Source of the DNA: CAYNVS01 sp964400725
GTDB lineage: Bacteria; Myxococcota_A; SURF-8; CAYNVS01
Assembly: GCA_964400725.1 (NCBI GenBank)
Contig: CAYNVS010000007.1
Span: forward strand, 1-64,000
Direction of reading: 5' to 3'
DNA: 64,000 nt
The notes under the pieces were generated by a model, which was given only the letters and a program-made list of their open reading frames with translations, did not search any database and was not told where the DNA came from. Of this stretch, positions 41,923-50,631 are shown piece by piece; positions within the stretch are counted from its first letter, which is position 1; each line of letters starts with the position of its first letter. The position numbers and the translations under genes are program-made.

Positions 41923-43416
41923 ATGCGTAACCTTTCATTGCGTCTTTTAGTCGCGTGCGCGGCGCTTGCGGCGGCGGCGTCGTTTGCGGCCTCGTGCGGC
42001 TCCAGCGCGAGCGACGGCCCGTGCGCCCCCAGCACGTTAAGGTGCGCCCCCGGAACCAACGAAGTTCAAACCTGCGGCGCCGACCAAACGTGGAAAACGG
42101 CGAAAAACTGCGAGTTGGAAGGCAAAGTTTGCAGCGCCGGTCAGTGCGTAGAAGGCTCTACCGGAGACTGCACGCCCGGCGCTTACAGATGCGACCCGGC
42201 GAACGCCAATACCCGCCAGCAGTGCGACGCCACCAAAAAGTGGGTTTTCTCTAAAAAATGCGATACCGAAGGCAAAGTCTGCTCCGGCGGAACTTGCGTA
42301 ATCGCGACCGACGAAGACCCCGAAGGAGCCAACTGCACTCCGGGCACCAAGCAATGCAAAGACGCCACGGTAACCCAGGTTTGCAACCCCAGCGGCAAGT
42401 GGGAAGACGATCAGAACTGCGCCGAATTCAACAAAGGATGCCAGCTCGGCAAATGCGGCGGCTGCATGGACGGCGCAACCCGCTGCAACTCCGATAAGCC
42501 TACATTTTCACAAAAGTGCGTAGGCGGCGCTTGGACGGATATTATCGACTGCTCGACGCTCGGCGGCGGAATAGTCTGCGACAACGGCATATGCAGAACG
42601 CCGTTAGGCGACGGCGACGATACAGAGTACGTGCTCGAAGGCGACGCCTGCGCATCCGACCCGGACTGCAAAAATACCAACAAATACTGCTTTAAAATGG
42701 AAGGCGCGGCCGACGGAATATGCCTGCCTTACTGCGATCAGCAGGGCGGCGCCGATTTGTGCCCCGTAGGCTACACCTGCTCCACCACCGGAACGCTTAA
42801 ATGCGAGCGCATAGAAGGCTTTTGCACTTCGGGCGCGCACTGCACGACCGGAAGGCAGTTTTGCGACAAAGACGGCGAAACCGGCTGGGGCGTTTGCAAG
42901 AATTACTGTTACCTTCCGGGCGAAAGCTGCCCGCAGCTTACAAAATGCTGCCTTAAAGACGACGCAAGCTCCGATTGCGCGGGCAAGGCCGGAAAGTGCA
43001 TATCCACGCAGGGCGAATGCAGCCGCTGTTACAGCGATTCCGACTGCGGAAGCTTAAACTACTGCGAGAAAATCGCGGGACAGAATTTAGGCTGCTGCAA
43101 ACCGAAATGCTACAAAAACGAAGACTGCCCCGCCGGCTTAACTTGCCGCAGCGATGGACGCTGCGGCTCCGGCGTAAGCAACTGCGACTGCGGAGGCGGA
43201 TGCGGCATGGGTTACGTCTGCGACCCGCTTTACTGCCAATGCGTCCTTAACTGCCCCTCTTGCGCGCCCATGTATTGCTGCGACGCGGCTCACGCGCCCA
43301 ACTGCTACAAATGCGAATGCAAGAACCCGACGGTTTGCGGCATCCTGTTGGAGCAGTGCTGCTTCGGATACAGGTGCTCGGCCATTGTTTACGGCGTTTT
43401 AGGCTTCTGCATATAA
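41923..43416 (+). CDS. Cys-rich lipoprotein with three C6 modules
   Basis: 497 residues from ATG 41923 (AAAGGAGG, 5 bp spacing). Signal peptide ending F-A-A-S-C-G-S-S, a lipobox-like site. Then three modules of about 45 residues (C-x5-C-x8-10-C-x8-9-C-x5-C-x3-C, e.g. CAPSTLRC...CSAGQC), a linker, and a C-terminal Cys-rich half of about 280 residues ending Y-G-V-L-G-F-C-I. That half has segments such as C-F-K-M-E-G-A, C-L-P-Y-C-D-Q and C-C-K-P-K-C-Y-K. All Cys are likely disulfide bonded outside the cytoplasm. The next gene is a full-length paralogue. Family and role not recognised; binding or adhesion is a guess. Confidence 0.85.
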   Translation: MRNLSLRLLVACAALAAAASFAASCGSSASDGPCAPSTLRCAPGTNEVQTCGADQTWKTAKNCELEGKVCSAGQCVEGSTGDCTPGAYRCDPANANTRQQCDATKKWVFSKKCDTEGKVCSGGTCVIATDEDPEGANCTPGTKQCKDATVTQVCNPSGKWEDDQNCAEFNKGCQLGKCGGCMDGATRCNSDKPTFSQKCVGGAWTDIIDCSTLGGGIVCDNGICRTPLGDGDDTEYVLEGDACASDPDCKNTNKYCFKMEGAADGICLPYCDQQGGADLCPVGYTCSTTGTLKCERIEGFCTSGAHCTTGRQFCDKDGETGWGVCKNYCYLPGESCPQLTKCCLKDDASSDCAGKAGKCISTQGECSRCYSDSDCGSLNYCEKIAGQNLGCCKPKCYKNEDCPAGLTCRSDGRCGSGVSNCDCGGGCGMGYVCDPLYCQCVLNCPSCAPMYCCDAAHAPNCYKCECKNPTVCGILLEQCCFGYRCSAIVYGVLGFCI

Positions 43417-43425
43417 CTTAACAAG

Positions 43426-43459
43426 TCCCCCTCCCCGAAAGGCGAGGGGGATTTTTATT
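43426..43459 (+). terminator. Terminator after the first Cys-rich lipoprotein gene
   Basis: Stem TCCCCCTC / GAGGGGGA (43426-43433 / 43444-43451) followed by TTTTTATTT. Confidence 0.9.
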
Positions 43460-43646
43460 TAAAATTTATACGCTTCCCTCGACCGACGCGCGGGAAGTTA
43501 AGCGCGGAAAGTTCGTCTAAAGGCTTCCGCCGCTTCTTTGATTTGCCGCAAATTTAAAATTTTTAGCCGTTTTTCGCGCCTTGACAGCCGCGCTAATGCG
43601 CGCGCTTATTGACCTAGCGCGGCTGCGTCTTTACAAGGAGGAACGC

Positions 43647-45065
43647 TTGAAGTCGTTTAAGCGCAGCTTATTATTGCTTCTGGCGCCGCTTTTAGCCGGA
43701 ACGCTGATTTTTTCCGCGGCTTCCTGCGAGACAAAAATTAAACGCGAAAAAGTGTGTTCGCCGGAGTCGCTGAAATGCGACGACGCGAAGAGAAAAGCCC
43801 TTTGGTGCGGATACGACGGCGAATGGGCTTTATTGGACGATTGCGCGTCTTCGGGCGGCGCCTGCCTCAACGGCCGATGCGTCAACCCGGAGGAAGAAAT
43901 CGAAACCGCCGCGGAGTTGGAGACGACCGGAACTTGCGAGCCGGGTTCGTTGAGGTGTAAGAACGAGACGGTTAAGCAATTCTGCGGGCCCGACGGGCAA
44001 TGGACACACGACGTAGATTGCGCTCAGTCGGGCAAAGTATGTCAAGCCGGCCGATGCGAGGTTTGTTTAACGGGCGCGACGCGCTGCAACCCGGAAAACC
44101 CGACGTTTTCGCAAAAGTGCGGCTACGCCGGAAATTTCCTCAAATGGGTTGATATAATCGACTGCTCGATTTTAGGAGTTTCTATAACGTGCGTAAACGG
44201 CGTTTGCCAAAACTCTCCCGACGGCGACGAAATCGAAAACCGCTTGGAAGAGGAAAAGGAAAACGACTTTTATTACGAGATGGAAGGCGTTCCGTGCAAA
44301 GAGTCCGCGGACTGCGGAAGCGAGTATAAATACTGCTTTAAAATGGAAGGAGCTTCAAGCGGCGTTTGCCTGCCTTACTGCGACCAGAACGGCGCCGCCG
44401 ACCCCTGCCCTTTAGGCTATACATGCTCCGCCGCAACCCTTGAATGCGAGCGCATAGGGTTCTGCGTAAGCTCAGATCAATGCGTTGCGGGCAAACAGTT
44501 TTGCGATTTAGACGAGAATTCGGGCTGGGGAATTTGCAGAAATTACTGTTACTCCGTCGGAGAATCCTGCCCTCAAGGAACAAAGTGCTGTTTGAACGAC
44601 GACGAGAGCCCGGAATGCGCCAATAATAAGGGAAAGTGCGTTTCAAGCATTGGGGAATGCGTTGAATGTTACGCGGACGCCGATTGCTCGACTTCTTTGT
44701 ACTGCGAAAAACCCGATGGACAGACGCTCGGCTGCTGCAAGCCTAAATGCTATAAAGACGAAGACTGCGCGGCCGGTTTGACCTGCCGCAGGGACGGGCG
44801 ATGCAGTTCCGTCGTCAGAGACTGCGACTGCGACGGCAAGTGCCCGTTAATTTATTGCGACCCCGTTCTTTGTTTCTGTACAAGGGACGAGTGCCCCGCT
44901 TGCCCGCCGGGCGAATGCTGCAACGCCGCCAGCTCGCCCAACTGCGTTCCTTGCAATTGTGAAAATCCGCCGGTTTGCGGCCCTTTAATGCGGCAATGCT
45001 GTCTCGGCTACTATTGCTCGGCGGTAATTTACGGCGTCGTTGGCTATTGCATAAAAACAAATTAA
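43647..45065 (+). CDS. Cys-rich lipoprotein, paralogue with two C6 modules
   Basis: 472 residues from TTG 43647, chosen because AAGGAGG stands 5 bp before it; a longer frame from 43581 has no ribosome site. Signal peptide ending S-A-A-S-C-E-T. Two C6 modules (CSPESLKC...C-L-N-G-R-C and CEPGSLRC...C-Q-A-G-R-C), an acidic linker, then a C-terminal half that follows the upstream paralogue nearly Cys for Cys, with shared strings such as YCFKMEGA, ICR/KNYCY and LGCCKPKCYKDEDC, ending V-G-Y-C-I-K. It has lost one N-terminal module relative to the neighbour. The stop is 1 bp before the next lipoprotein gene. Confidence 0.84.
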   Translation: MKSFKRSLLLLLAPLLAGTLIFSAASCETKIKREKVCSPESLKCDDAKRKALWCGYDGEWALLDDCASSGGACLNGRCVNPEEEIETAAELETTGTCEPGSLRCKNETVKQFCGPDGQWTHDVDCAQSGKVCQAGRCEVCLTGATRCNPENPTFSQKCGYAGNFLKWVDIIDCSILGVSITCVNGVCQNSPDGDEIENRLEEEKENDFYYEMEGVPCKESADCGSEYKYCFKMEGASSGVCLPYCDQNGAADPCPLGYTCSAATLECERIGFCVSSDQCVAGKQFCDLDENSGWGICRNYCYSVGESCPQGTKCCLNDDESPECANNKGKCVSSIGECVECYADADCSTSLYCEKPDGQTLGCCKPKCYKDEDCAAGLTCRRDGRCSSVVRDCDCDGKCPLIYCDPVLCFCTRDECPACPPGECCNAASSPNCVPCNCENPPVCGPLMRQCCLGYYCSAVIYGVVGYCIKTN

Positions 45066-45066
45066 G

Positions 45067-45396
45067 ATGAAAAACATATTTTTTTTCGCAGTCTTGTTTT
45101 TTGCGGCGTTCGCGGCGGGATGCTCGTCGTCGTACGAGCAGGTCGGCTGCCGCAGCGGCGATTTGAAATGCGGCGATTGGGGACAAACCCTAATGCGCTG
45201 CGACTACCGTAACGAATGGCAGGCGTATTACGACTGCAGCCGCGACGGAAAAATCTGCGTCGTAAACGAATGCGTCGCTCCGGAATTCGAGGCGGAAACC
45301 GAGGCTGAAGCCGAAGTTGAAGTTGATGAAAGCTTAGACGGAGACGAATCGCCCGAAGAAACAGCCGTCGAGGAAGAAGAAAATTACGGCGAATAA
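45067..45396 (+). CDS. Small lipoprotein: one C6 module plus acidic tail
   Basis: 109 residues. Signal peptide with a good lipobox, A-A-G-C-S-S-S. One C6 module (CRSGDLKC...C-V-V-N-E-C) matching those in the two larger lipoproteins upstream, then a tail of about 40 residues made almost only of Glu, Asp, Ala and Val. It starts 1 bp after the previous stop, so the two are co-translated. It looks like the module on its own, tethered to the membrane. Function unknown. Confidence 0.8.
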   Translation: MKNIFFFAVLFFAAFAAGCSSSYEQVGCRSGDLKCGDWGQTLMRCDYRNEWQAYYDCSRDGKICVVNECVAPEFEAETEAEAEVEVDESLDGDESPEETAVEEEENYGE

Positions 45397-45482
45397 ACCA
45401 AACGCCGCTTAGGATTTCATTGCTCGGCGCGCGTTTACAGCGCAGCGGGTTTTTGCGCCGCCGACTGACAAAAGCCGAGCGC

Positions 45483-45508
45483 AATAAAAAAAGGCCTTTC
45501 GGCCCTTT
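45483..45508 (-). terminator. Terminator of the ODP gene
   Basis: AAAGGCC pairs with GGCCCTTT around a TTTC loop with one bulged C, preceded by an A-run that gives seven T on the minus strand. Confidence 0.7.
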
Positions 45509-45527
45509 ATTATTAGAAGCGAAAAAG

Positions 45528-46652
45528 TTAATCCACGTCGAAGAACTCAGGCGACTCGGTAATTTCGCCGGAGAACATTTCGGGGAGCGGTATGTTGCGC
45601 CCTAAAAGCACCTTGATGCAGACCATTTCAATCATGTCCCTGTGGTCGGGCAGGTTTTGCGTTAAAGCCTGAACGAATTTCGACACGGCGGTCTCTAGAT
45701 CGATTTTAATGTCGAGGACTTTAAGCCCTTCCGCCTTAATTATATTTGGGAACGTGCCGTCCGCCGCGAAGACGCGCATGGCGTTGCGCAGGCTCATTTC
45801 GTCTACGAAAGGCGAAAGCTCCGCAAGAAGCTCGTTCATGCCGACCAGATAGTTGTCCTTCTGCTGGCTGTCGAGCAGCAGGTTGAGGCCGACCGGCAGA
45901 TTTTCAATCTTATCGAGGTAGTAATCTACCCATTTGCCGGTTATTATGCTGCCGTGCTGCGGCGCGAGCATCACCGGCTTGGGGTCGAGCGCGCGTATGT
46001 TTTTAACCGCCAGTTTCAGCCCTTCCTGCACCGGCATGTAAATCTGGTGGAACGTCTTCATGCCGTCCCACGACGATTCGTCGGCGTAAAGGTCGCTTTT
46101 ATACGACAGGCCGCCGAATAAATCGCCGGTATAAAGTATGCGAGTCTCGTGGTCGTATATCATAGTCGCGCCGCGAAAATGACAGAACGGCGTGGGAATA
46201 AAAGATAAAACGTGGCCAGTGGCGAGGCTTACCGTCAGATTTTTGAATTTTTCAACCGGCCTGTAATTCTTGCTGGAAAGGCCGTAAAAACGGACTAGGC
46301 GCCACGTGTCCTCGGAGCAGAGAACCAGCAGGTTCGGGTTCATCTTTTGCAGATAGCCGGAGTTGTAGCAGACGTCCGGGTCTTGGTGATTGAGGAAGAC
46401 GAGATTTACCTTGCGAAGATTTTCAATAATTTTGCCGACCTTTTGCGACATCGGCACGAGGTCTTCGGGAGGACCGGGATCGATTATTAAGTTTACGCTG
46501 CGGCCTCCGCGCTTGAAGACGCGCAAAAATATGTTGCGCTCAAGCAGCGTTCCTTCGCGCCGTCCGACCCAGTAGGAATCGCCGGAGATTTCAACCGGAT
46601 CGTCGAGGTTAATTTTTGATTTGCCGCTCAAATTCTTTAAATCTTCGCTCAT
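45528..46652 (-). CDS. ODP-type diiron oxygen-binding protein (metallo-beta-lactamase fold)
   Basis: 374 residues, no signal peptide. The beta-lactamase-fold metal ligands of flavodiiron/ODP proteins are in place: His89-x-Asp91-x-Asp93 (H-Q-D-P-D; the second ligand is usually Glu), His158 in F-C-H-F-R-G, Asp177 in Y-T-G-D-L-F-G-G, and His233 in A-P-Q-H-G-S-I. There is no flavodoxin domain; instead about 115 helical residues follow with no known domain. ODP proteins bind oxygen at the diiron site and signal to chemotaxis or kinase partners, while flavodiiron enzymes reduce O2 or NO. Without flavodoxin a sensor or partner-dependent role is favoured. Single gene. Confidence 0.8.
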   Translation of the reverse strand: MSEDLKNLSGKSKINLDDPVEISGDSYWVGRREGTLLERNIFLRVFKRGGRSVNLIIDPGPPEDLVPMSQKVGKIIENLRKVNLVFLNHQDPDVCYNSGYLQKMNPNLLVLCSEDTWRLVRFYGLSSKNYRPVEKFKNLTVSLATGHVLSFIPTPFCHFRGATMIYDHETRILYTGDLFGGLSYKSDLYADESSWDGMKTFHQIYMPVQEGLKLAVKNIRALDPKPVMLAPQHGSIITGKWVDYYLDKIENLPVGLNLLLDSQQKDNYLVGMNELLAELSPFVDEMSLRNAMRVFAADGTFPNIIKAEGLKVLDIKIDLETAVSKFVQALTQNLPDHRDMIEMVCIKVLLGRNIPLPEMFSGEITESPEFFDVD

Positions 46653-46816
46653 CGGGCTCTCCTTGCTTCAGAAGCGATGCGGGTTGCTTTAAATAACGCA
46701 GTAGAATTAATAAAATCGATTGTTAAATTTATTAATCATTACTTGGCCGGTGTCAATTTAATAAACGAGGAAATTCTCAAAATAAGACGTCGTCTTTTGC
46801 GGCGCAAACTCTTTAG

Positions 46817-47218
46817 CTACTTTGCAAGCCTTGCCCACAGGTTGACGACCCAAGCAAACGCAAGCGCGGCGGAGAAAACAATTAAAAACGTCCGTTTGCC
46901 GCGGCTCCAAACAAAATCGAGCAGGCTCTTTCCGGTAAAAAGCTGAACCAAAGCGAGACCAGCCGCAAACCAAAAAGCCGCAAAAAAAAGAGGAGACGCC
47001 GCGTTCAAGGCAAACGCCGCGCCGGCGCTTCCCGCTCCCAGCTCGAAAAAGGCCGCCGTCATGCCGCACGCCGGGCATGGAAGAGTCGTCAAGCGCTTAA
47101 AGACGCAGATAATCGGGGCGTCCGGGAAACCGCCCGCCGCCGATGAAAGAGCCAGAATCGGCAGTAAAACCGCCAGCGCCGCAAGCCCCGATTGACGAAT
47201 TCGTTTGTTTTTATTCAC
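46817..47218 (-). CDS. DUF2752 membrane protein
   Basis: 133 residues, three or four helices. C-V-F-K-R-L-T-T-L-P-C-P-A-C-G-M-T is the DUF2752 signature (C-x-F-x2-L-T-x-L-P-C-P-x-C-G-M-T). Function of the family is not established. The start is GTG with no clear ribosome site and lies just past the hppA terminator, so the start is uncertain. The 164 bp beyond its stop hold nothing recognisable. Confidence 0.82.
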   Translation of the reverse strand: MNKNKRIRQSGLAALAVLLPILALSSAAGGFPDAPIICVFKRLTTLPCPACGMTAAFFELGAGSAGAAFALNAASPLFFAAFWFAAGLALVQLFTGKSLLDFVWSRGKRTFLIVFSAALAFAWVVNLWARLAK

Positions 47219-47221
47219 GGT

Positions 47222-47256
47222 TAAAAAAAACGAGCGCGGCCATAAAGCCGCGCCCG
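47222..47256 (-). terminator. Terminator of hppA
   Basis: Stem GCGCGGC / GCCGCGC (47234-47240 / 47247-47253), loop CATAAA, then eight T on the minus strand. Confidence 0.88.
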
Positions 47257-47280
47257 CTTAATTTCAGGTTTTGCGCTCGA

Positions 47281-49740
47281 TTATTTGGTGATGCGCATAC
47301 CGTAGAACGAACGATAGACGAACGCGACGGCGACGACGAAGAAAATCGCCGCCATAATCGCGGTGGTGGTGTGGGAGGTATCGCCCTTGTTGATTTCGGT
47401 CGCCAGCTCGACGGCGAGAAGGCCGAACAGCGTGGTGAACTTGATAATCGGGTTCATGGCGACGGAAGAAGTGTCCTTGAACGGATCGCCAACGGTGTCG
47501 CCAACGACGCAAGCCGCGTGAAGTTCTGTATTTTTGGCGTTAAGCTCGGTCTCGACCAGCTTCTTCGCGTTGTCCCACGCGCCGCCGGCGTCGGCCATAA
47601 AGATGGCCTGATACAAACCGAACATGGCGATGGAGATTAGATACCCGATGAAGAAGAAGGAGTTGACGCAGGCGAAAGCCAACGTGATGAAGAAGACGCC
47701 GAGGAAGATGTTGAACATGCCCTTTTGCGCGTACTGCGTGCAAATCTCGACGACTTTTTTGCTGTCGGAGATGCTCGCTTTTTCGGCGCTTCCGTCCAGT
47801 TTAATGTTCGCCTTGATGAACTCTACCGCGCGGTAGGCGCCGGTGGAGACGGCCTGAGTCGCCGCGCCGGTGAACCAGTAAATTACCGCGCCGCCCGAAA
47901 TGAGGCCGAGCAGGAACGGCGGATAAAGCAGCGAAATCTTTTCCACGTTTTCTTTAAGACCGTTGGTAAGCATAACGATGGTGGCGAAAATAAGGGTGGT
48001 CGCGCCGACGACCGCGGTTCCGATGAGAACCGGTTTAGCCGTGGCTTTGAAGGTGTTGCCGGCGCCGTCGTTCTCTTCGAGGAACTCTTTGGCGCGGTCG
48101 AAGTTGGGTTCGAATCCGAACTTTTTCTTGACGTCTTCTTTAATTCCGGAAATCGTTTCGATGGTGGAAAGCTCGTAAACCGACTGAGCGTTGTCGGTAA
48201 CCGGGCCGTAGGAATCGACGGCGATGGTTACCGGCCCCATGCCGAGGAAGCCGAAGGCGACCAGACCGAAAGCGAAGATGGCCGGAGCCAGCATTATGTT
48301 CTGCAGCCCCATGCCGCTGACGTAATAGGCTATTCCCATGAGGGCGACGATGGCCAAGCCCATATAGAATCCGGAGAAGTTGCCGGCGATGAAGCCGGAC
48401 AGAATGTTAAGAGAAGCGCCGCCTTCCTTGGAAGCCGTTACGACTTCGCGGACGTGGCGGGATTCGGTGGAGGTGAAGACCTTGACGAGTTCGGGAATAA
48501 GCGCTCCGGCTATGGTGCCGCAGCTGATGATGATGGAGAGCTTCCACCAAAGGGTTTTATCTCCGGCAACGTCCGGGATTAAAATCGCGGAAAGAATGAA
48601 CGTCATTATGATTGAGATGATGGATGTAATCCATACCAGCGAGGTGAGCGGAATTTCAAAGTTGAACTTGGATGCGTTCTTGTATTTCGCCTTGGCGATT
48701 ACGTCATTAATGAAGTAGGAAAGAACGCTGGTAACGATCATGCCGATGCGCATGATGAAAATCCAGATGAGAAGCAAAATTTGAACCTGTTCGTTGGGGA
48801 GCGGTTTGCCGTTGGAGCCCATTACTACCTGCTGGTCGGGACCGAACTGAACGACCGCCAGAAGAATAAAGGTAATAAGAGCGACGCCGGTTACGCCGTA
48901 GGTTTCAAAGCCGTCGGCGGTGGGGCCTACGGAGTCGCCCGCGTTGTCGCCGGTGCAGTCCGCGATGACGCCGGGGTTGCGCGCGTCGTCTTCTTTAATT
49001 TGAAAGACGATTTTCATCAAATCGGAGCCGATGTCGGCGATTTTGGTGAAGATTCCGCCCGCGATACGAAGCGCGGCGGCGCCCAGCGACTCGCCGATCG
49101 CGAATCCGATGAAGCAGGGGCCGGCGTAATCGACGGGCATGAACAGAAGGATGAAGAGCATGATTACGAGCTCGACGCAGATGAGCATCATGCCGACGCT
49201 CATACCCGCTTTAATGGGAATGGCGTAGGTCGGGAACGGCATGCCTTTGAGCGCGGCAAAGGCCGAGCGGCTGTTGGCGTAGGTGTTTACTCTGATGCCG
49301 AACCAAGCGACCGCGTACGAGCCGGCGATGCCTATTATTGTGAATAGAACGATGGTAATCAACTTGGGAATCGGCGTATGCGAAAGAACGCCGAAGTAAA
49401 CAACGATGATAGAGCCGATAAAGAGGAAAAGAATCATTATGAATTTACCCTGCGTTACCAAGTAGGTTTTGCAGGTTTCATAAATGAGTTCCGAGATTTC
49501 GCGCATGGAGGAATGGACGTCGAGTTTGCGCAGCTGCAAGAAAATGCCGAAGGCGAAGGCCATGCCGAGAATGCAAATTCCCAAACCAATCAATAGGTAT
49601 GGGTGCATTTGGATGCCGTTGGGCATAACCAGGTCCGCCTCGCTTGCGCTCGCCAACGCGGGGAATAATCCCGCTAGCGCCGCAGCCGCGATGGCGGCCG
49701 TTTTCGGAGCCCCGAAGGACAGCCTTTGTAAGAATCTCAT
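47281..49740 (-). CDS. hppA: Membrane-bound ion-translocating pyrophosphatase
   Basis: 819 residues, about 16 helices, with an extra signal-like N-terminal segment before the first core helix. It couples PPi hydrolysis to pumping of protons or sodium ions. Catalytic segments are recognisable but divergent: EDDARNPGVIADCTGDNAGD (usually N-V-G-D-N-V-G-D), DSYGPVTDNAQSV, DAGGAWDNAKK and GDTVGDPFKDTSSVAMNP. The A/K determinant is G-N-T-F-K565-A, so it should be the potassium-independent class. An insert of about 25 charged residues (E-D-V-K-K-K-F-G-F-E and following) precedes it. This is the divergent mPPase branch; the pumped ion is not certain. Confidence 0.93.
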   Translation of the reverse strand: MRFLQRLSFGAPKTAAIAAAALAGLFPALASASEADLVMPNGIQMHPYLLIGLGICILGMAFAFGIFLQLRKLDVHSSMREISELIYETCKTYLVTQGKFIMILFLFIGSIIVVYFGVLSHTPIPKLITIVLFTIIGIAGSYAVAWFGIRVNTYANSRSAFAALKGMPFPTYAIPIKAGMSVGMMLICVELVIMLFILLFMPVDYAGPCFIGFAIGESLGAAALRIAGGIFTKIADIGSDLMKIVFQIKEDDARNPGVIADCTGDNAGDSVGPTADGFETYGVTGVALITFILLAVVQFGPDQQVVMGSNGKPLPNEQVQILLLIWIFIMRIGMIVTSVLSYFINDVIAKAKYKNASKFNFEIPLTSLVWITSIISIIMTFILSAILIPDVAGDKTLWWKLSIIISCGTIAGALIPELVKVFTSTESRHVREVVTASKEGGASLNILSGFIAGNFSGFYMGLAIVALMGIAYYVSGMGLQNIMLAPAIFAFGLVAFGFLGMGPVTIAVDSYGPVTDNAQSVYELSTIETISGIKEDVKKKFGFEPNFDRAKEFLEENDGAGNTFKATAKPVLIGTAVVGATTLIFATIVMLTNGLKENVEKISLLYPPFLLGLISGGAVIYWFTGAATQAVSTGAYRAVEFIKANIKLDGSAEKASISDSKKVVEICTQYAQKGMFNIFLGVFFITLAFACVNSFFFIGYLISIAMFGLYQAIFMADAGGAWDNAKKLVETELNAKNTELHAACVVGDTVGDPFKDTSSVAMNPIIKFTTLFGLLAVELATEINKGDTSHTTTAIMAAIFFVVAVAFVYRSFYGMRITK

Positions 49741-50105
49741 AAGTACCTCCTGTCAAGTAGTGAAAAAAGTTATGAGGCGCTACACCGCTAACTTTAATTT
49801 TACGTTAAAAGAACGACTGGTTTTAAAATAAGAACCCGGCCGCCCGCCGCGCGCCGTCCGTCCTGCGAATGTCAATTGCCGGCTCTGAATAAAATTTTGC
49901 CCGCATTATACCATTATAACGCGGTCTGTCAAATGAAACGCCTTGACGGATGAAAATTTTCTAAAAATAACCAATTGGTTACTTGCGATTAAAAACCTAA
50001 AAAACGCCGCAAATTAATTATTCGTTAAAAATTTTTAGCGGCGGACGAAAATAAAATAGACAACGGTTTAATTTTTTGGTAAGTAGTTTGACCTATCCCC
50101 TAGGT
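49741..50105. other. Intergenic region between hppA and tRNA-Ala
   Basis: Contains the hppA promoter at 49905-49932. The rest is AT-rich with arms CGCCGC and GCGGCG around about 50000-50040. No gene and no clear tRNA promoter can be given. Confidence 0.5.
49905..49932 (-). promoter_or_regulatory. Strong sigma70-type promoter for hppA
   Basis: On the minus strand a perfect TTGACA (49927-49932), 16 bp, perfect TATAAT (49905-49910). A second TATAAT lies inside the spacer (49913-49918). The leader to the start is about 160 nt. Confidence 0.85.
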
Positions 50106-50182
50106 GGGGATGTAGCTCAGCTTGGTAGAGCGCTAGAATCGCACTCTAGAGGCCGAGGGTTCGAGTCCCTTCATCTCCACCA
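50106..50182 (+). tRNA. tRNA-Ala (anticodon CGC)
   Basis: 77 nt including an encoded CCA. Acceptor arms GGGGATG/CATCTCC contain the G3-U70 wobble pair that defines alanine tRNAs. Anticodon stem CTAGA/TCTAG holds the loop ATCGCAC, anticodon CGC, reading GCG. T-arm GAGGG-TTCGAGT-CCCTT. GCG is frequent in the genes around it. Confidence 0.96.
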
Positions 50183-50631
50183 ATTTTCCTTAATAATTAT
50201 AAAGGGTTACAACAGGCCATCATAATTGCTCGCAGCCGTTTTTATTCCCCTTTGTAAAAAATGCAAGATTTGCATCGCGTTTTTCGCGAATAAAACCACT
50301 TCGCCATCCGAATGTTGGAACAATTTTTCAGCTCGCAGTCTTAACTCAATCAAGGCATCCTCCGACAAATTAGCCTGTACCGGACCCCGAAAAAAAAGGA
50401 CCAGCAGCTAAGGCGTCAAATCTGCGGTATAACGGCTCCTGAATCGACTAAGAGCGGCGGCAATGAAAGCTTTTAGATTTAAGCCGCGTTACGCTGCATC
50501 GCAGGCCGGCGGAAAACGTTGCGCAAACATAAAGGATGCGAAGTAGGAGCGTGCGAAACGCTTCAGGTTTTGCACGGTTTTGCTAAAATAGACGGCTATT
50601 CTTTTTGTTTTTGGACGACGGCGAAAGTTGG
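50183..50631. other. Region 3' of the tRNA with a minus-strand coding remnant
   Basis: Apart from the remnant at 50207-50368 nothing can be named. Short plus-strand frames at 50226-50411 and 50519-50959 are shadows of the remnant and of ftsH. Confidence 0.5.
50207..50368 (-). pseudogene. 53-codon coding remnant or small gene beside tRNA-Ala
   Basis: On the minus strand the frame from TTG 50368 to TAA 50207-50209 reads like a real protein: S-E-D-A-L-I-E-L-R-L-R-A-E-K-L-F-Q-H-S, then V-V-L-F-A-K-N-A-M-Q-I-L-H-F-L, and an end at A-S-N-Y-D-G-L-L. It stays open upstream to a TAG about 39 nt before the TTG, without ATG. Mixed amphipathic helix composition with no bias suggests true coding, either a small gene with a TTG start or the 3' end of a decayed gene. 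Its place just behind a tRNA 3' end fits leftovers of an integrated element. Family not recognised. Confidence 0.45.

Noticed and set aside
43581..43646. N-terminal extension of the second Cys-rich lipoprotein
   Set aside because: It would place 22 residues before the signal peptide; AAGGAGG stands directly before the TTG at 43647.
47725..48582. 285-codon plus-strand open frame
   Set aside because: Antisense to hppA, with no motif and an odd Asp/Gly/Arg-rich composition.
49741..50105. Riboswitch in the 160-nt leader of hppA
   Set aside because: No known aptamer pattern could be recognised; the length alone is not evidence.
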